A stretch of 40,139 bases of DNA, taken from contig NZ_WBZC01000016.1 in assembly GCF_009017275.1 (NCBI RefSeq), positions 1 to 40,139 of the forward strand, in the 5' to 3' direction. The position numbers were made by a program, and so were the translations under genes. A model generated the notes under the pieces. That model ran no database searches. It saw only the letters and a list, made by a program, of their open reading frames with translations, and was not told the origin of the DNA. The stretch comes from Alkaliphilus pronyensis. Its GTDB lineage: Bacteria > Bacillota > Clostridia > Peptostreptococcales > Natronincolaceae. This document shows, piece by piece, positions 24,875-34,305 of this stretch (within the stretch, counting starts at the first letter, position 1; the number at the start of each line of letters is the position of its first letter).

Positions 24875-27012
24875 AGCTTCATTTCCTTATCCTTTTTCCT
24901 CATATTAGATAAGGGCTTTTGATGTTGTTTTTTTTGATTAATATTTTCTTCATTGACTTTATCCCTATGATTGTTTTTTAGGCTGGTGGTCAGATAACCT
25001 GCTGGATTCTGGATTAGCTTATGGTCCTTCTCCTCAACCTCCTTCATGCGATCCATCATCATTCTTACATTTTCCTTTCCATACTTTTTAAAGAGTTCTT
25101 CAAAGAAGGCTTTGTCATACTGTTTGTTATACCTTTGATTAAACTCATAGGCATAATCCTTTTCATCTTGATTATTAAGAATTTTATATGCCTCCTCTTT
25201 ATCCAAGTCAATATTACCTCCATTAGTTGTTATTCTTATGCTATCAAGATTTTTTGGTCTACTAACACTTTCTTCCTCCTTTGTCATTGCTGAGTAAACA
25301 TCATATATAGTGCCTCCCGATTGCTGAGCCATATCTATAGAGCTTGCCACTGCAGCTATTTCTCTTCTATCAAACCTAGGAGTTCCTAATGCTTCTCTTG
25401 TTTGAACACGCTTGACAAATGGTGTATACTCAGGCTCTTTATTATGTTTTTCAGCCTTTTCTTCTGCTTCAGCCTTTTCATCATTATACTTTCTCTCTAG
25501 GAGCTCTTCAGCCTTTTTAACTAAAGCCTTTAAATTGTCATTCATGTTGGTAATGTCACCCTCTTGTGCCAGTTGAACCTCTATTGCTCCATAGCTTAAA
25601 CTAGTATCCTCTGTACCACTATTATTTGAAGGTCTACTATTTCTATTGATTTTGTAATCCTCAGCTGTTGAAGGCTCATACTCATAATTGTCATGGCTTT
25701 TACTACGTCTAAATCTTATTTTATCTGTATGTTTATTAATCCTTGCCTCTAGGTTTGCATCCTTCCTAAGGTTTTTATTTATGTTTCCATGTTTCACAGC
25801 CATACGCATGTTGGTTATAATCTCAAAGAAGTCTTTCCTTTTCCATACAATAACAACCATAATAAGAATTTGAAGGAGCAACACAACAAACCAGCCATAA
25901 TCACCTGTCAGATTAAACAATGCAGAATTTAATGCAAATATAACTGCCAGTACAAAGCTTATGATTACTTTGATAAAGCCAGCTGCTAAGACCTTGCTTC
26001 CCCAGCTTGTAATTATTTTAGGCCCAATGAAGGGTATAAGTGCCATTATAAACACAAACACCCCCATCATTACATAAAAAATCGTAATGAACTGATATCC
26101 AAGTATCAAAAGGGCTATAATCCCTATAATTATTCCCATAACCAGCATTGGTATAAAATATAGTATTATAAAGCTAAGTCTTCTTCCTCCCCATACTGGT
26201 GTAAAAAGTATATCGTTCTCTGCCAGTGTATTGATTATTTCTTGTCTTTCCTCTGACATAGGTGGTAATGATAGTATTTTATCCTCTTCTTTTTCTGCTA
26301 TATCTACATCTCCAAACTGTAGCACCTGCCAGGGCTTATGTACAAACATCATCCACATATCATTTGCTGCTGCCATAACTGCTGATTCAGGAGTATTTCC
26401 TTGATTGGTGGCTTTATAGGTGCCTGACAATACACTTCGGGATAAATCCTTTGATATATCGTCAACCCCCTTTAGTAGCTCAGTAGGACTATTAAAGAAA
26501 GCCAAGGCAAGGGCAGTTATAATTACCGTTTGAATGATGGCTACCCATATTTGGGTTTTTTGGTCGCCTATTATTTTTACTAGATAATAGAAACCCAGTA
26601 CTACTATGGCTATCAGGCTTAACTCGTCAAATAGTGCTATTTTCATTTCTCCAATAACCGCTTCAATTATCCCAGAGAATATCTTATATAAATCTATCTC
26701 AAAGGAGTAATACACAACAGTTATAAGGAGGTGGGCTAGACCTTTTTGAGCATTAAATAACGTGTTTGCTCCTGCATTAATTTCATCCCCAAAAGTCATT
26801 GTGGATTCCACCATACCCATATCCTTCATGTCTAAATAATAGTTGTTTTTGTACACCGTCAAGTATTTACTACTGTTATTGCCATCAAATAAGGCATCTA
26901 CATCAGGAAGAGCTCCATCGATTGGGTCATTTCCATATGCAAAATTCGTAAAGGAAGCAATGATGAGTAGAATCAGTAAAATACACTTATATCCTTTAGG
27001 CGGATACTCCAT
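24871..27012 (-). CDS. tcpH: VirB6/TcpH-like polytopic channel protein
   Basis: 713 residues from the ATG at 27012 (GTGGGGAG upstream); this start overlaps the VirB4 stop by 17 nt. A signal-like helix (about 8-25) is followed by an extracellular part, some seven membrane segments between about 110 and 425, and a 300-residue hydrophilic cytoplasmic tail rich in Lys, Glu and Asn. This is the topology of VirB6/TrbL-like proteins such as TcpH of pCW3, which form the inner-membrane channel. Sequence motifs are few, so the call rests on topology and gene order. Confidence 0.75.
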   Translation of the reverse strand: MEYPPKGYKCILLILLIIASFTNFAYGNDPIDGALPDVDALFDGNNSSKYLTVYKNNYYLDMKDMGMVESTMTFGDEINAGANTLFNAQKGLAHLLITVVYYSFEIDLYKIFSGIIEAVIGEMKIALFDELSLIAIVVLGFYYLVKIIGDQKTQIWVAIIQTVIITALALAFFNSPTELLKGVDDISKDLSRSVLSGTYKATNQGNTPESAVMAAANDMWMMFVHKPWQVLQFGDVDIAEKEEDKILSLPPMSEERQEIINTLAENDILFTPVWGGRRLSFIILYFIPMLVMGIIIGIIALLILGYQFITIFYVMMGVFVFIMALIPFIGPKIITSWGSKVLAAGFIKVIISFVLAVIFALNSALFNLTGDYGWFVVLLLQILIMVVIVWKRKDFFEIITNMRMAVKHGNINKNLRKDANLEARINKHTDKIRFRRSKSHDNYEYEPSTAEDYKINRNSRPSNNSGTEDTSLSYGAIEVQLAQEGDITNMNDNLKALVKKAEELLERKYNDEKAEAEEKAEKHNKEPEYTPFVKRVQTREALGTPRFDRREIAAVASSIDMAQQSGGTIYDVYSAMTKEEESVSRPKNLDSIRITTNGGNIDLDKEEAYKILNNQDEKDYAYEFNQRYNKQYDKAFFEELFKKYGKENVRMMMDRMKEVEEKDHKLIQNPAGYLTTSLKNNHRDKVNEENINQKKQHQKPLSNMRKKDKEMKL

Positions 27013-29581
27013 TCTCCCCACCTGCTTTCTTTTTCTTTGGAGTAGTCTTAAAGGCTTCAAGTAAATGTTCAAATACAACATCAAACTTCAATCTGCCTAT
27101 TCTGCCATCAAGGTCTTGGAATAGGCACTCTCCATCCTGTAAAGTTTCTATCTCTTGAATGTTTTCATCAGTCACTTCAAGCTTCATGAACTTTAATGCC
27201 TTTATTGTTTCCTCCCTCTCTGCCATTCTAAAGCAGAACTTGTAGCTAATGGCATTTTTTATTCCACCTTCGCCAAGATCATCAACTGAGTGACCTATGA
27301 AAATACAGCCTCCATATAAGCTTCTTCCCATCCTTGCTAGAAAGTCCATAAGTTTAAGTCCCATAGTGGTTGCCTTTAAACCCCAAGATTCGTCGAATAA
27401 AACTAACTTAAAGCAGGGCTCACCAGACATTGCATATTTTTTTGCAAATGAAGCAATAGGTAGCATTAGCACCGTTGAAATTACTTCCTCCTGTGTGAAG
27501 TCCTCTTTTTTGGTATCTGCTTTAGGAAGGGCAAGGTTTTGTATTTGTAAAATGTTTATTTTATTTTTGAAGCTCAAAGCCTCTTCTGTTCCATCTCCAA
27601 ATAACAGTCCAGCCATTCCATTTTCTCTAAGTAACCTAATCCTTCTTGCAAGCTTTCTAGCTGGTGCTGCCAATTCATCACTTTCTGGAAAGCCACCAAG
27701 TATTTCAGCTAACTTAATCATACATCTACCTTCTAGCTTTTTAAGCTGGTTTACTGCTTCAAGAACGGCTGTATACTCGTCATCATTCGGGTTTAGCTTA
27801 AATACTTCAGACAAAATGTTTGTTGCTAACTCTGAAGCTGCTTCAACATCCCCTTTATAGACTATATATGGATCAAGTTTCCCTTTATCCTCAATTGATG
27901 GGGATAGAGTAATGACATTAATATAGTCTTTTAGCTCGGGCAACAGATGAAGCCATTTTGCACGTTCTGCCTTTGGGTCAAATATTAATGCTTTACCACA
28001 ACCATATATAACATTTAAGTAAGCCATTAGATTTGCATTGAAGGACTTTCCTCCACCTAGTGTACCGAAGAAGAAGGCAGATGCTGATCTATTTAATAGA
28101 CATGCTCTACCCATATCTAAATATACACTCTTCTCAACTGCTCCTGTGGTTCCTATATAAGGGCCTATATTATCTCCAAGTTGTCTTGTTGCTGCAAACA
28201 TTGAACCTGCCAAAGTTCTAGGAGGCAAAGGCTGAATGTAATCAGTTACGTATCGTCCTGTGCCTGGTATAAACTCCATAAAAAGCTTTAGCTGGTCTGA
28301 GTAGGATCTTTCTATTAGAAAGTTTTGATCTTCATAAAACTCCTTTACAAATGCTACTCTATCCTCAAGGGTCTCTTTGGTGTCTGCTGCAATGCAAATG
28401 GTTATCGATGCTCTAGTTATTGGTGCTCTAGTGGCCTTAAGCTCTGCCTCAAGGAGATTTGCATTTTCCTTAGCTTCTAATATATCATCTGGAACCTCTT
28501 CTTCACTGTTTGAGACATGTTCAATTTGTCCCTGTATATCTCTTTTCTGTTTCCCTACCGAGCGTATACTTTCCTTATGCTCATTGGTTTCTATGTGTAT
28601 GCATACTTCTGTTTGAATAGTAAAGTCTTGAAGTACTAAAAGCCATTCACTGCCTGGGAAGAGAATTCCGTCTGGAATATGAGATATACTTAAAAATGCC
28701 TGATTTGATATTCCCTCCTCATGATGCACCTTTAAGGTTCTTCCTTCTGAAACATCAATTACCCCTTCCGAAAGTGTAAGTGCTTGGTCTGTATCAATCA
28801 ATCTTCCATATTCACCATTTTTAATTGTCCTTTCAGTATAAGGGCTCCAGTGGCGATTCATGGTTTTTTCTATTGCTTCAATGTTCTTTTTTCTTTTATC
28901 TCTGTTTCTTTTTAGCCACAACTTCCCTTGAAGGCTTTTATACCAGTTATCCTTAAGCTTTACTTCACCAAGCCCCCTTCTAAACATTCTTCTATTTAGC
29001 CATTGGGTAGTTGTTTCACTTATCTTTGTTAGCTTAATTCTCTTGTTTTGCCTTTTAAAGTACTCTGCTGATAAATCTTGAAACAACTGAATTTCTTTAT
29101 CTAATATGGACTTTGTTTTAGCACCTATGATTTCTTCTAGTATGTTTAAAGGATGCTGTATTAAATAAATAAAAGCATCCTTTATATTTTGGAGGGTATA
29201 TTCCTTAATATTTAGTTTAGTTCCAACATAGATATTATAGTCGTTACTCATGCCCTTTCTCTTTATTTTGGCCTTTATATGATCTCTTGTACCAGTTGCA
29301 TGGGCTAAGGTTTTATTGTATAGGGGATCGGTTTTATCAAGCTCATTAATAATACCATCAAAATGTGCATCTATGTCTTGAGCTATAGGTATAATATGAA
29401 TCTTTGCCTCTTGCCCTATGTTAGCTAAAAATATTGCTAGGGTGTTTAATGCTTGAATCTTACTTTCCTCCTTAAGAAAATCATAGTTCATACCCTCAAG
29501 CTTGAAATATGCCCAGCACTCATTTTTTCTGTGGTTAAATATTAAGTTATCTGCAAAGTATTTAATGGGAAACTCATACAT
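26996..29581 (-). CDS. tcpF: VirB4-type conjugation ATPase (TcpF-like)
   Basis: 861 residues. Walker A GTLGGGKS lies near residue 507, Walker B LVLFDESWGL near 728, and a Gln/Arg-rich end (GHSVDDLGEG) follows. The first 450 residues form the less conserved N-terminal domain. It energises the type IV secretion channel and is the most conserved part of such systems. AAGGAGG precedes the ATG, which overlaps the TcpE stop by 8 nt. Order A-C-D-E-F-H with neighbours matches the tcp locus of pCW3. Confidence 0.92.
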   Translation of the reverse strand: MYEFPIKYFADNLIFNHRKNECWAYFKLEGMNYDFLKEESKIQALNTLAIFLANIGQEAKIHIIPIAQDIDAHFDGIINELDKTDPLYNKTLAHATGTRDHIKAKIKRKGMSNDYNIYVGTKLNIKEYTLQNIKDAFIYLIQHPLNILEEIIGAKTKSILDKEIQLFQDLSAEYFKRQNKRIKLTKISETTTQWLNRRMFRRGLGEVKLKDNWYKSLQGKLWLKRNRDKRKKNIEAIEKTMNRHWSPYTERTIKNGEYGRLIDTDQALTLSEGVIDVSEGRTLKVHHEEGISNQAFLSISHIPDGILFPGSEWLLVLQDFTIQTEVCIHIETNEHKESIRSVGKQKRDIQGQIEHVSNSEEEVPDDILEAKENANLLEAELKATRAPITRASITICIAADTKETLEDRVAFVKEFYEDQNFLIERSYSDQLKLFMEFIPGTGRYVTDYIQPLPPRTLAGSMFAATRQLGDNIGPYIGTTGAVEKSVYLDMGRACLLNRSASAFFFGTLGGGKSFNANLMAYLNVIYGCGKALIFDPKAERAKWLHLLPELKDYINVITLSPSIEDKGKLDPYIVYKGDVEAASELATNILSEVFKLNPNDDEYTAVLEAVNQLKKLEGRCMIKLAEILGGFPESDELAAPARKLARRIRLLRENGMAGLLFGDGTEEALSFKNKINILQIQNLALPKADTKKEDFTQEEVISTVLMLPIASFAKKYAMSGEPCFKLVLFDESWGLKATTMGLKLMDFLARMGRSLYGGCIFIGHSVDDLGEGGIKNAISYKFCFRMAEREETIKALKFMKLEVTDENIQEIETLQDGECLFQDLDGRIGRLKFDVVFEHLLEAFKTTPKKKKAGGENGVSA

Positions 29582-30071
29582 TTACACCCCTCCTTCCAAA
29601 TAGCTTTAATTTAGATTTACATTTAGTCTTATTGCTCTTTATATTTTTTCTTAATATTTCATCAGTTTTATTAAAGAAAGCTGTAATCCTAAAGGCAGTA
29701 GTTGTAGTAAGCTTTATATTATTTCTTAACTCCTCTACTGGTCTGAACTTTTCATATTTTTTTGGAGATAGCTTATATATAATAAAATCTATAAAAAATT
29801 TATGGGGAAGTTTACCGTCAAGCTTTTGCTTAGTTAGAAACTTCATTATTCCATAGGGTATAGCTATAGCTCTAAGGAAAAAAGGGATTCTATTCATAAA
29901 GGGAATAAACTTAACCAGCAAAAATGTTATTATTACGCTGACAATAAAGTAAAGTACTTCATTGGGCTTTACTGGTATCAAAAGCTTTATACCCTCTACT
30001 GAATAAACCTCTCTTTCAAACTTCCACACATTCTTATATGTCCTTAAAATAACTTCTTTTCTTTCACTCAT
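29574..30071 (-). CDS. tcpE: TcpE-family conjugation membrane protein
   Basis: 165 residues. Two adjacent membrane helices (about 38-58 and 61-78) inside the TcpE pattern: an N-terminal TYKNVWKFEREVYSVEGIKL and, after the helices, KLPHKFFIDFIIYKLSPKKY. The end is basic. TcpE is part of the inner-membrane core in pCW3 and Tn916-type systems. It lies 13 nt after the TcpD-like gene and overlaps the VirB4 start. Confidence 0.85.
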   Translation of the reverse strand: MSERKEVILRTYKNVWKFEREVYSVEGIKLLIPVKPNEVLYFIVSVIITFLLVKFIPFMNRIPFFLRAIAIPYGIMKFLTKQKLDGKLPHKFFIDFIIYKLSPKKYEKFRPVEELRNNIKLTTTTAFRITAFFNKTDEILRKNIKSNKTKCKSKLKLFGRRGVNV

Positions 30072-30084
30072 AACTTATCACAGC

Positions 30085-30408
30085 CTAAGCACCGAATATG
30101 AAGGTCCATACAGTAAGGGCTATGTTTTTTAATCTTTCTGGCCCGTCAATAATAACTAAAACTATTCCACTAAGCAGTAAGAAGCCTCCAAGCTGTACCC
30201 ATGCTCTTTTAGCTATAAATTTCACAACGAAAACTACTATTGCAGTTAATGCTGCCCACCAAGCTATTTCCTTTACAAAGTCAAAGGCATTTTTACCCCA
30301 GCCTGGATCAGCATAGACAAAGATGCCTCCCATGTTAATAATCATGAGTGCTGTCATTAGCACCACAGATGTTCTAATTAGCTTATTATAGTTTGCTATA
30401 TTCTTCAC
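30085..30408 (-). CDS. tcpD: TcpD-like small membrane protein
   Basis: 107 residues, GTG start with AAGGAGG upstream. A signal-like helix (12-32) and two further hydrophobic segments (about 50-66 and 73-88) around FDFVKEIAWWAALTAIVVFV. Matches the TcpD family in size, topology and position between tcpC and tcpE. One nt separates it from tcpC. Confidence 0.75.
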   Translation of the reverse strand: MKNIANYNKLIRTSVVLMTALMIINMGGIFVYADPGWGKNAFDFVKEIAWWAALTAIVVFVVKFIAKRAWVQLGGFLLLSGIVLVIIDGPERLKNIALTVWTFIFGA

Positions 30409-30409
30409 T

Positions 30410-31357
30410 TTAATCTTCCTCCTTTTGAATGTTTAAGTTTACTGTTCTTATATTAAAATTTTTAACATAATACCTTTGATTCTCTTTAATTAAGTTAAGA
30501 TGATAACCCTGTTTATAATTTAGCCCTGAAATTGCATCTTCTATAGAGAGCTCAACAATAACAAAGTACTCATTACTGGATTCTCCTTCAAAGGCTCTAA
30601 CGCTATCTAATCTTTTTAACTTGAATCTGTTATTTAAGCCCTGTATTTTACTATTGTCATAGATGTAGTAGCTTATTTCACCAGCACTACCACTATAGTA
30701 GGTGTTAAAGAAGCTCTCCAGTACTTGGCTTATCTCATTGTTGACTGCTGAGTCTACTCCACTGTCTGTATAAAAGCTGATTCCTGCATCTGCTTTTTGG
30801 GGCCTTGATGTTATTACAGGATTATCTTCAACGATATATCTTCCCTCCTTCTCCATTATTGGAACAGCAATGAAAATATTATCCTCTATTTCAGTGATGC
30901 TATCGCCTTCATCATTTGAGGTAATTCTATACCTAACCTTAACCTCTACCTTAACGTTTAATTGATTTTCACTATACCATTCAACACCATAGCTTATGGC
31001 ACTTAATGCTTTTATAGAGCCATGTCCAGGGTTTTGAACTGACATTTGAGAAGGCATATAGTCCTTTAGTCTCTCTTGATAATCATCTCCCCTTTCGTAG
31101 GTAAAGTAATCTAGGGAAAAGCTCTCTGCAAATGCTGATGCTTCAAGTTCTACTCTATCTCTATAGCTTCTTTCTTCAACAAATGTATTGACAACTCTTT
31201 GGGCTTCTCCTGCTTCACTTGAATTAAACATAGTACCTATTCCTCTAAAAACGAGGAAAATAATAAGAGTCCATAATATGACTCTTGCAGTTTTAAGTAA
31301 CCATGTAGTTTTGATTTTAAAGGGTTTGTTTTTACCCTTTATGGTTTGTAGCTTCAA
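30410..31357 (-). CDS. tcpC: TcpC-family bitopic conjugation protein
   Basis: 315 residues from the TTG at 31357 (AAAGGAGGT 6 nt upstream); an ATG six codons earlier lies within that site. One membrane helix (about 19-37) follows a basic cytoplasmic tail. Outside are two similar domains (about 60-180 and 185-310), each with a long helix then strands, as in the VirB8/NTF2-like fold of TcpC. It bridges the membrane in the transfer complex. It follows tcpA directly. Confidence 0.85.
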   Translation of the reverse strand: MKLQTIKGKNKPFKIKTTWLLKTARVILWTLIIFLVFRGIGTMFNSSEAGEAQRVVNTFVEERSYRDRVELEASAFAESFSLDYFTYERGDDYQERLKDYMPSQMSVQNPGHGSIKALSAISYGVEWYSENQLNVKVEVKVRYRITSNDEGDSITEIEDNIFIAVPIMEKEGRYIVEDNPVITSRPQKADAGISFYTDSGVDSAVNNEISQVLESFFNTYYSGSAGEISYYIYDNSKIQGLNNRFKLKRLDSVRAFEGESSNEYFVIVELSIEDAISGLNYKQGYHLNLIKENQRYYVKNFNIRTVNLNIQKEED

Positions 31358-31375
31358 TTCCTCACCTCCTTTCAT

Positions 31376-33013
31376 TTAGAATCCAGTGTAGTCCTCTTCT
31401 ACATCTTCAAGTATTATTTCATCCTCAACTGGTTCAAAATCTTCATCTTCATCCTCATAATCAGTGTTGTCCTCTTCTTCAAAGCCTTCATACTCAAAAT
31501 CCTCCTCATCAGCAAAATCCTCTTCGTATACGGGGCCTTCTGGATAAGGATTGTCTAAATTTGAGTTATCTTCTTCACCCCCTATTTCCCATTCATCATC
31601 TAAATTTTGAGTCAACATCCCTCCCTTTGCTACCTCTACATCAGAGAGCATTACAGAATCATTAAAGTTATATGCTTGAAACTCTAGTGTATCAGCCCCC
31701 ACCTTAAACATAAATCTGCCCTTAGTCTCAGGTAGCTCTGTAGCTTTGCTATTGCTTAGTACAATTTCGGAAGCTGGCTTATCAGAAAACCTACCACTTA
31801 TCCTAACAGGAATATTGTTTTTTATTTGTCCTGGAAGAACCTTAGCATCTGGTCTTTGCATTCCTAAAATTAAATTTATGCCAGTGGCCCTTGATAATCT
31901 AGCCAGAGTTGAAATTTCCTTTTCAATTTCCTCAAATATCTGTTTTGCATTTCTCCCCAAGCCTGACTTATCCATCATTTCAGCAACTTCATCGCAGAAA
32001 ACCATAATTCTACATAATTTTTTAAGGCCTTTATCCTCAGCTATATTATTGTATTCACCTAGGTTTTTGACATCAAGGCTCCTAAAAAGCTTGAGTCTTG
32101 CCTCATTTTCAGAAACAAGCTCTTTTAGTACATGCAATGCCCTCTGCCTTTCAGTTATTACTTCGCCATATCTCTCATATCTAATTCCAAATTCAACTCC
32201 ACCCTTAAAATCAATCATGAATATTTTAGCTGCCTTCAACACTGCCTGCCTTAATATCATTCTTAGAATTACAGATTTACCTGATCCTGTTTCTCCTGCA
32301 ACCAAAACATGAGGTGTGCTGTTTAAGTTGAACTTAACCTGCTCCAGCATATTTTCTCCAACAATAATCTCAAAGTCTTTGCTTGAAAGATATTCATCCT
32401 TCCAATCAATGTAGATTGGTATTATTTTTGAAGCTGGGACAGTTTTAACCTTAACAATTTTTTTGGTGGTTAAGGCATTTTCAATTTTTAAAATATTGCA
32501 ATCCAGCATATTTTCTATCTTCTTCTCCTTAAATCTCCACTCTTCAAGGGGTATATTGCTATAAAAGGAAAAGGTAGTTATATCCCCCTCCTTTTCTTCA
32601 CTTAAGTACTTGGGGTATATCTTTTTTTCAACCATGTTCCCATTAATATCTTTTTTCTTACCCTTTGTAAAAAGCCCAATCTCATCAAATTTTTCATCAA
32701 AGTCTGAAATGAATTTCATATGGTCGCTACCCTTAATATACAGATAAAATAGAGGAATTAAGGGTGTGGCATATACTCCATATCTTAAAATCATAAGCCT
32801 TTTATTATCCTGTGGAATGTAGCTCCAAATTTTTTCACGCAATAAAAAAAGCCCTACACCAAAGGCTATCCATATCAACAGCTTATAGTAATTTTTTTTA
32901 TCTTCAGGTAGCTTCTTAATTCCATAGAAGATAGTTTTGATGACGTTGAATATTCCACGAAAAAAATTGTATATATACATTCCAACAATTTCTTCTTCAC
33001 TTCTGCCAGCCAT
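31376..33013 (-). CDS. tcpA: TcpA-type FtsK/HerA coupling ATPase
   Basis: 545 residues. Two N-terminal membrane helices (about 42-58 and 76-93), then an FtsK-like motor: Walker A GETGSGKS (240-247), FMIDFKGGVEFG, Walker B MVFCDE (Asp341, Glu342) and the RATGINLILGMQRPDA motif. The last 70 residues are strongly acidic. It couples the relaxase-DNA complex to the channel; in pCW3 TcpA is essential for transfer. ATG with AAGGAGG 7 nt upstream, 16 nt after tcpM. Confidence 0.92.
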   Translation of the reverse strand: MAGRSEEEIVGMYIYNFFRGIFNVIKTIFYGIKKLPEDKKNYYKLLIWIAFGVGLFLLREKIWSYIPQDNKRLMILRYGVYATPLIPLFYLYIKGSDHMKFISDFDEKFDEIGLFTKGKKKDINGNMVEKKIYPKYLSEEKEGDITTFSFYSNIPLEEWRFKEKKIENMLDCNILKIENALTTKKIVKVKTVPASKIIPIYIDWKDEYLSSKDFEIIVGENMLEQVKFNLNSTPHVLVAGETGSGKSVILRMILRQAVLKAAKIFMIDFKGGVEFGIRYERYGEVITERQRALHVLKELVSENEARLKLFRSLDVKNLGEYNNIAEDKGLKKLCRIMVFCDEVAEMMDKSGLGRNAKQIFEEIEKEISTLARLSRATGINLILGMQRPDAKVLPGQIKNNIPVRISGRFSDKPASEIVLSNSKATELPETKGRFMFKVGADTLEFQAYNFNDSVMLSDVEVAKGGMLTQNLDDEWEIGGEEDNSNLDNPYPEGPVYEEDFADEEDFEYEGFEEEDNTDYEDEDEDFEPVEDEIILEDVEEDYTGF

Positions 33014-33029
33014 TATTAAACCTCCTTAT

Positions 33030-33845
33030 CTATGCTTTTTTATGACGATAACGCAGATAAATGTTAGTTGTTTTTATCTTTTCATGACCTAATTGCTTTT
33101 TAACTGTAGCTTTAGCTTCTGCTCTATCTTTTCCAGTATCTAATTCTTTTTGAAACCTTTTCTGTGCATTTATTCTTCTTAGATCATGGGTTGGAATACC
33201 TAATTCAGTTGCTTTTTTTCTTAAATAATTTCTAGAGTAAAACAGCTTTTCTCCATCTTCGTGCTTACTGGCCCATCCCTTTAATTTATCAACTAAGTAT
33301 TTATCTTCAATAGTCTCAACTATTCTCTTTTTGTTCCCTTTTCCCTGCTGTACATGAATAATTGTTTTGTCTCCATCAAAGGAAATATCCTCTTTTTTTA
33401 CATCTGCTATCTCTTTTATCCTTAGTCCACTCTTTAGCTGTAGCCTTAAGGCATATTTTAGTTTTTCATTACGTAATCCATTAATTTTCCTTTCAACTGT
33501 ATCACTTGAATGTTTAAGTATCTTACCTTTGCTATTACTTGATGCTGCATTATAGTTTTGAAACAGTTTGATCTCTGGTTCTCCAAAGAGTAAAGATTTG
33601 GATTTATTCAACACCTCATCCTCGTATTTTCTAATTGCTGATACATATTTCATCATTTCTTGACGAGTACCAGCTTTACTATTGATTGCTTTTTCTATTG
33701 CACTTGCATCAACAGTATTATTTTTTAACTCTTCTGCTAACCTCCTTGTGCAGTAATAGTAAGTTGATGCAGTTTGAGATGTTATCGAACCGTTTGCTAC
33801 TAGCTTATCTATTTTTTTCTTAAACTTGTCTATATCTAAATTCAA
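33030..33845 (-). CDS. tcpM: TcpM-like tyrosine-recombinase-type relaxase
   Basis: 271 residues from the TTG at 33845 (AAGGTGG upstream). The complete tyrosine-recombinase set is present: Arg142 (KSGLRIKEI), a beta-hairpin Lys near 169-173, His220-Arg223 (HDLR), His254 (LGH) and Tyr263 (NIYLRY). By sequence alone it could be an integrase, but it lies between a TcpK-like gene and tcpA, as the atypical relaxase TcpM does in pCW3, and there is no attachment site or excisionase. No MOB-type HUH relaxase is in the window. I therefore call it the transfer relaxase. The TTG starts one nt after the tcpK stop. Confidence 0.82.
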   Translation of the reverse strand: MNLDIDKFKKKIDKLVANGSITSQTASTYYYCTRRLAEELKNNTVDASAIEKAINSKAGTRQEMMKYVSAIRKYEDEVLNKSKSLLFGEPEIKLFQNYNAASSNSKGKILKHSSDTVERKINGLRNEKLKYALRLQLKSGLRIKEIADVKKEDISFDGDKTIIHVQQGKGNKKRIVETIEDKYLVDKLKGWASKHEDGEKLFYSRNYLRKKATELGIPTHDLRRINAQKRFQKELDTGKDRAEAKATVKKQLGHEKIKTTNIYLRYRHKKA

Positions 33846-33846
33846 A

Positions 33847-34170
33847 CTAACCACCTTCTTTTACTAATTCCTTTAAAGCTTCGTATTTTGTTTTATCTAC
33901 TGTAATGACCCTTAAAACTTTGTTTTTGTGTCTTTGCACACTGGTAAAGGTTTCTTTTTCAGTTATTATCAAAGCTAGTTTTTTGTAAACAGCTAAATAT
34001 TTATTAATATCCTTTTCTCCAGATACACTTTGAAGCTTTAATCTGAAATCTTTAGGTCTAAAATTTATATAGTTATTGCTCTTGGTTTCTATGTATAGCT
34101 TACCACTACCAGGGAGCTGCTTATTGATTAACTGCTCTACAACATTAACGAATACTATTAACTTCTTCAA
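33847..34170 (-). CDS. tcpK: TcpK-like oriT-binding accessory protein
   Basis: 107 residues from the TTG at 34170, which has GGAGGGGAG upstream; the reading frame extends to 34203 but across that site. Predicted small alpha/beta, basic protein (IKKLIVFVNVVEQL-like first helix, later KLYIETKSNNYINF, VQRHKNKVLRVITV). TcpK of pCW3 is about 100 residues, a winged-helix protein that binds oriT, and its gene also lies directly upstream of tcpM. Identification rests on size and gene order more than on sequence. Confidence 0.6.
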   Translation of the reverse strand: MKKLIVFVNVVEQLINKQLPGSGKLYIETKSNNYINFRPKDFRLKLQSVSGEKDINKYLAVYKKLALIITEKETFTSVQRHKNKVLRVITVDKTKYEALKELVKEGG

Positions 34171-34219
34171 AATACTCCCCTCCTCTCCTCCCTCTCGTGT
34201 CAACCTGTGATTTAGTCAG

Positions 34220-34243
34220 CCGATTTTTTGAGCAAAAAATCGG
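34220..34243. repeat. 11-bp perfect inverted repeat
   Basis: CCGATTTTTTG, spacer AG, CAAAAAATCGG. No T-run follows on either strand, so it is not an ordinary terminator. Hairpins of this kind adjoin nic sites in many oriT regions. Confidence 0.85.
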
Positions 34244-34252
34244 AAGTTTAAA

Positions 34253-34278
34253 ACGACGCTTGACGACGTTTAACGATG
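34253..34278. repeat. Three phased ACGAYG repeats, 10-bp period
   Basis: ACGACG at 34253, ACGACG at 34263, ACGATG at 34273. The 10-bp step places each on the same face of the helix, as for cooperative protein binding. TcpK or a regulator are candidate ligands. Confidence 0.7.
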
Positions 34279-34305
34279 TTCTCCTCACCCCACAACTAAA
34301 GAAAG

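Noticed and set aside
27297-27860. Long open frame on the plus strand opposite the VirB4 gene
   Set aside because: Antisense to the conserved VirB4 C-terminus; Ser/Lys-rich shadow product.
31746-32312. Long open frame on the plus strand opposite tcpA
   Set aside because: Antisense to a clear ATPase gene, no ribosome site, composition of a shadow.
33030-33845. Integrase of an integrative element
   Set aside because: Gene order and the presence of rep and parMR favour a TcpM-type relaxase on a plasmid; no attachment site was seen.
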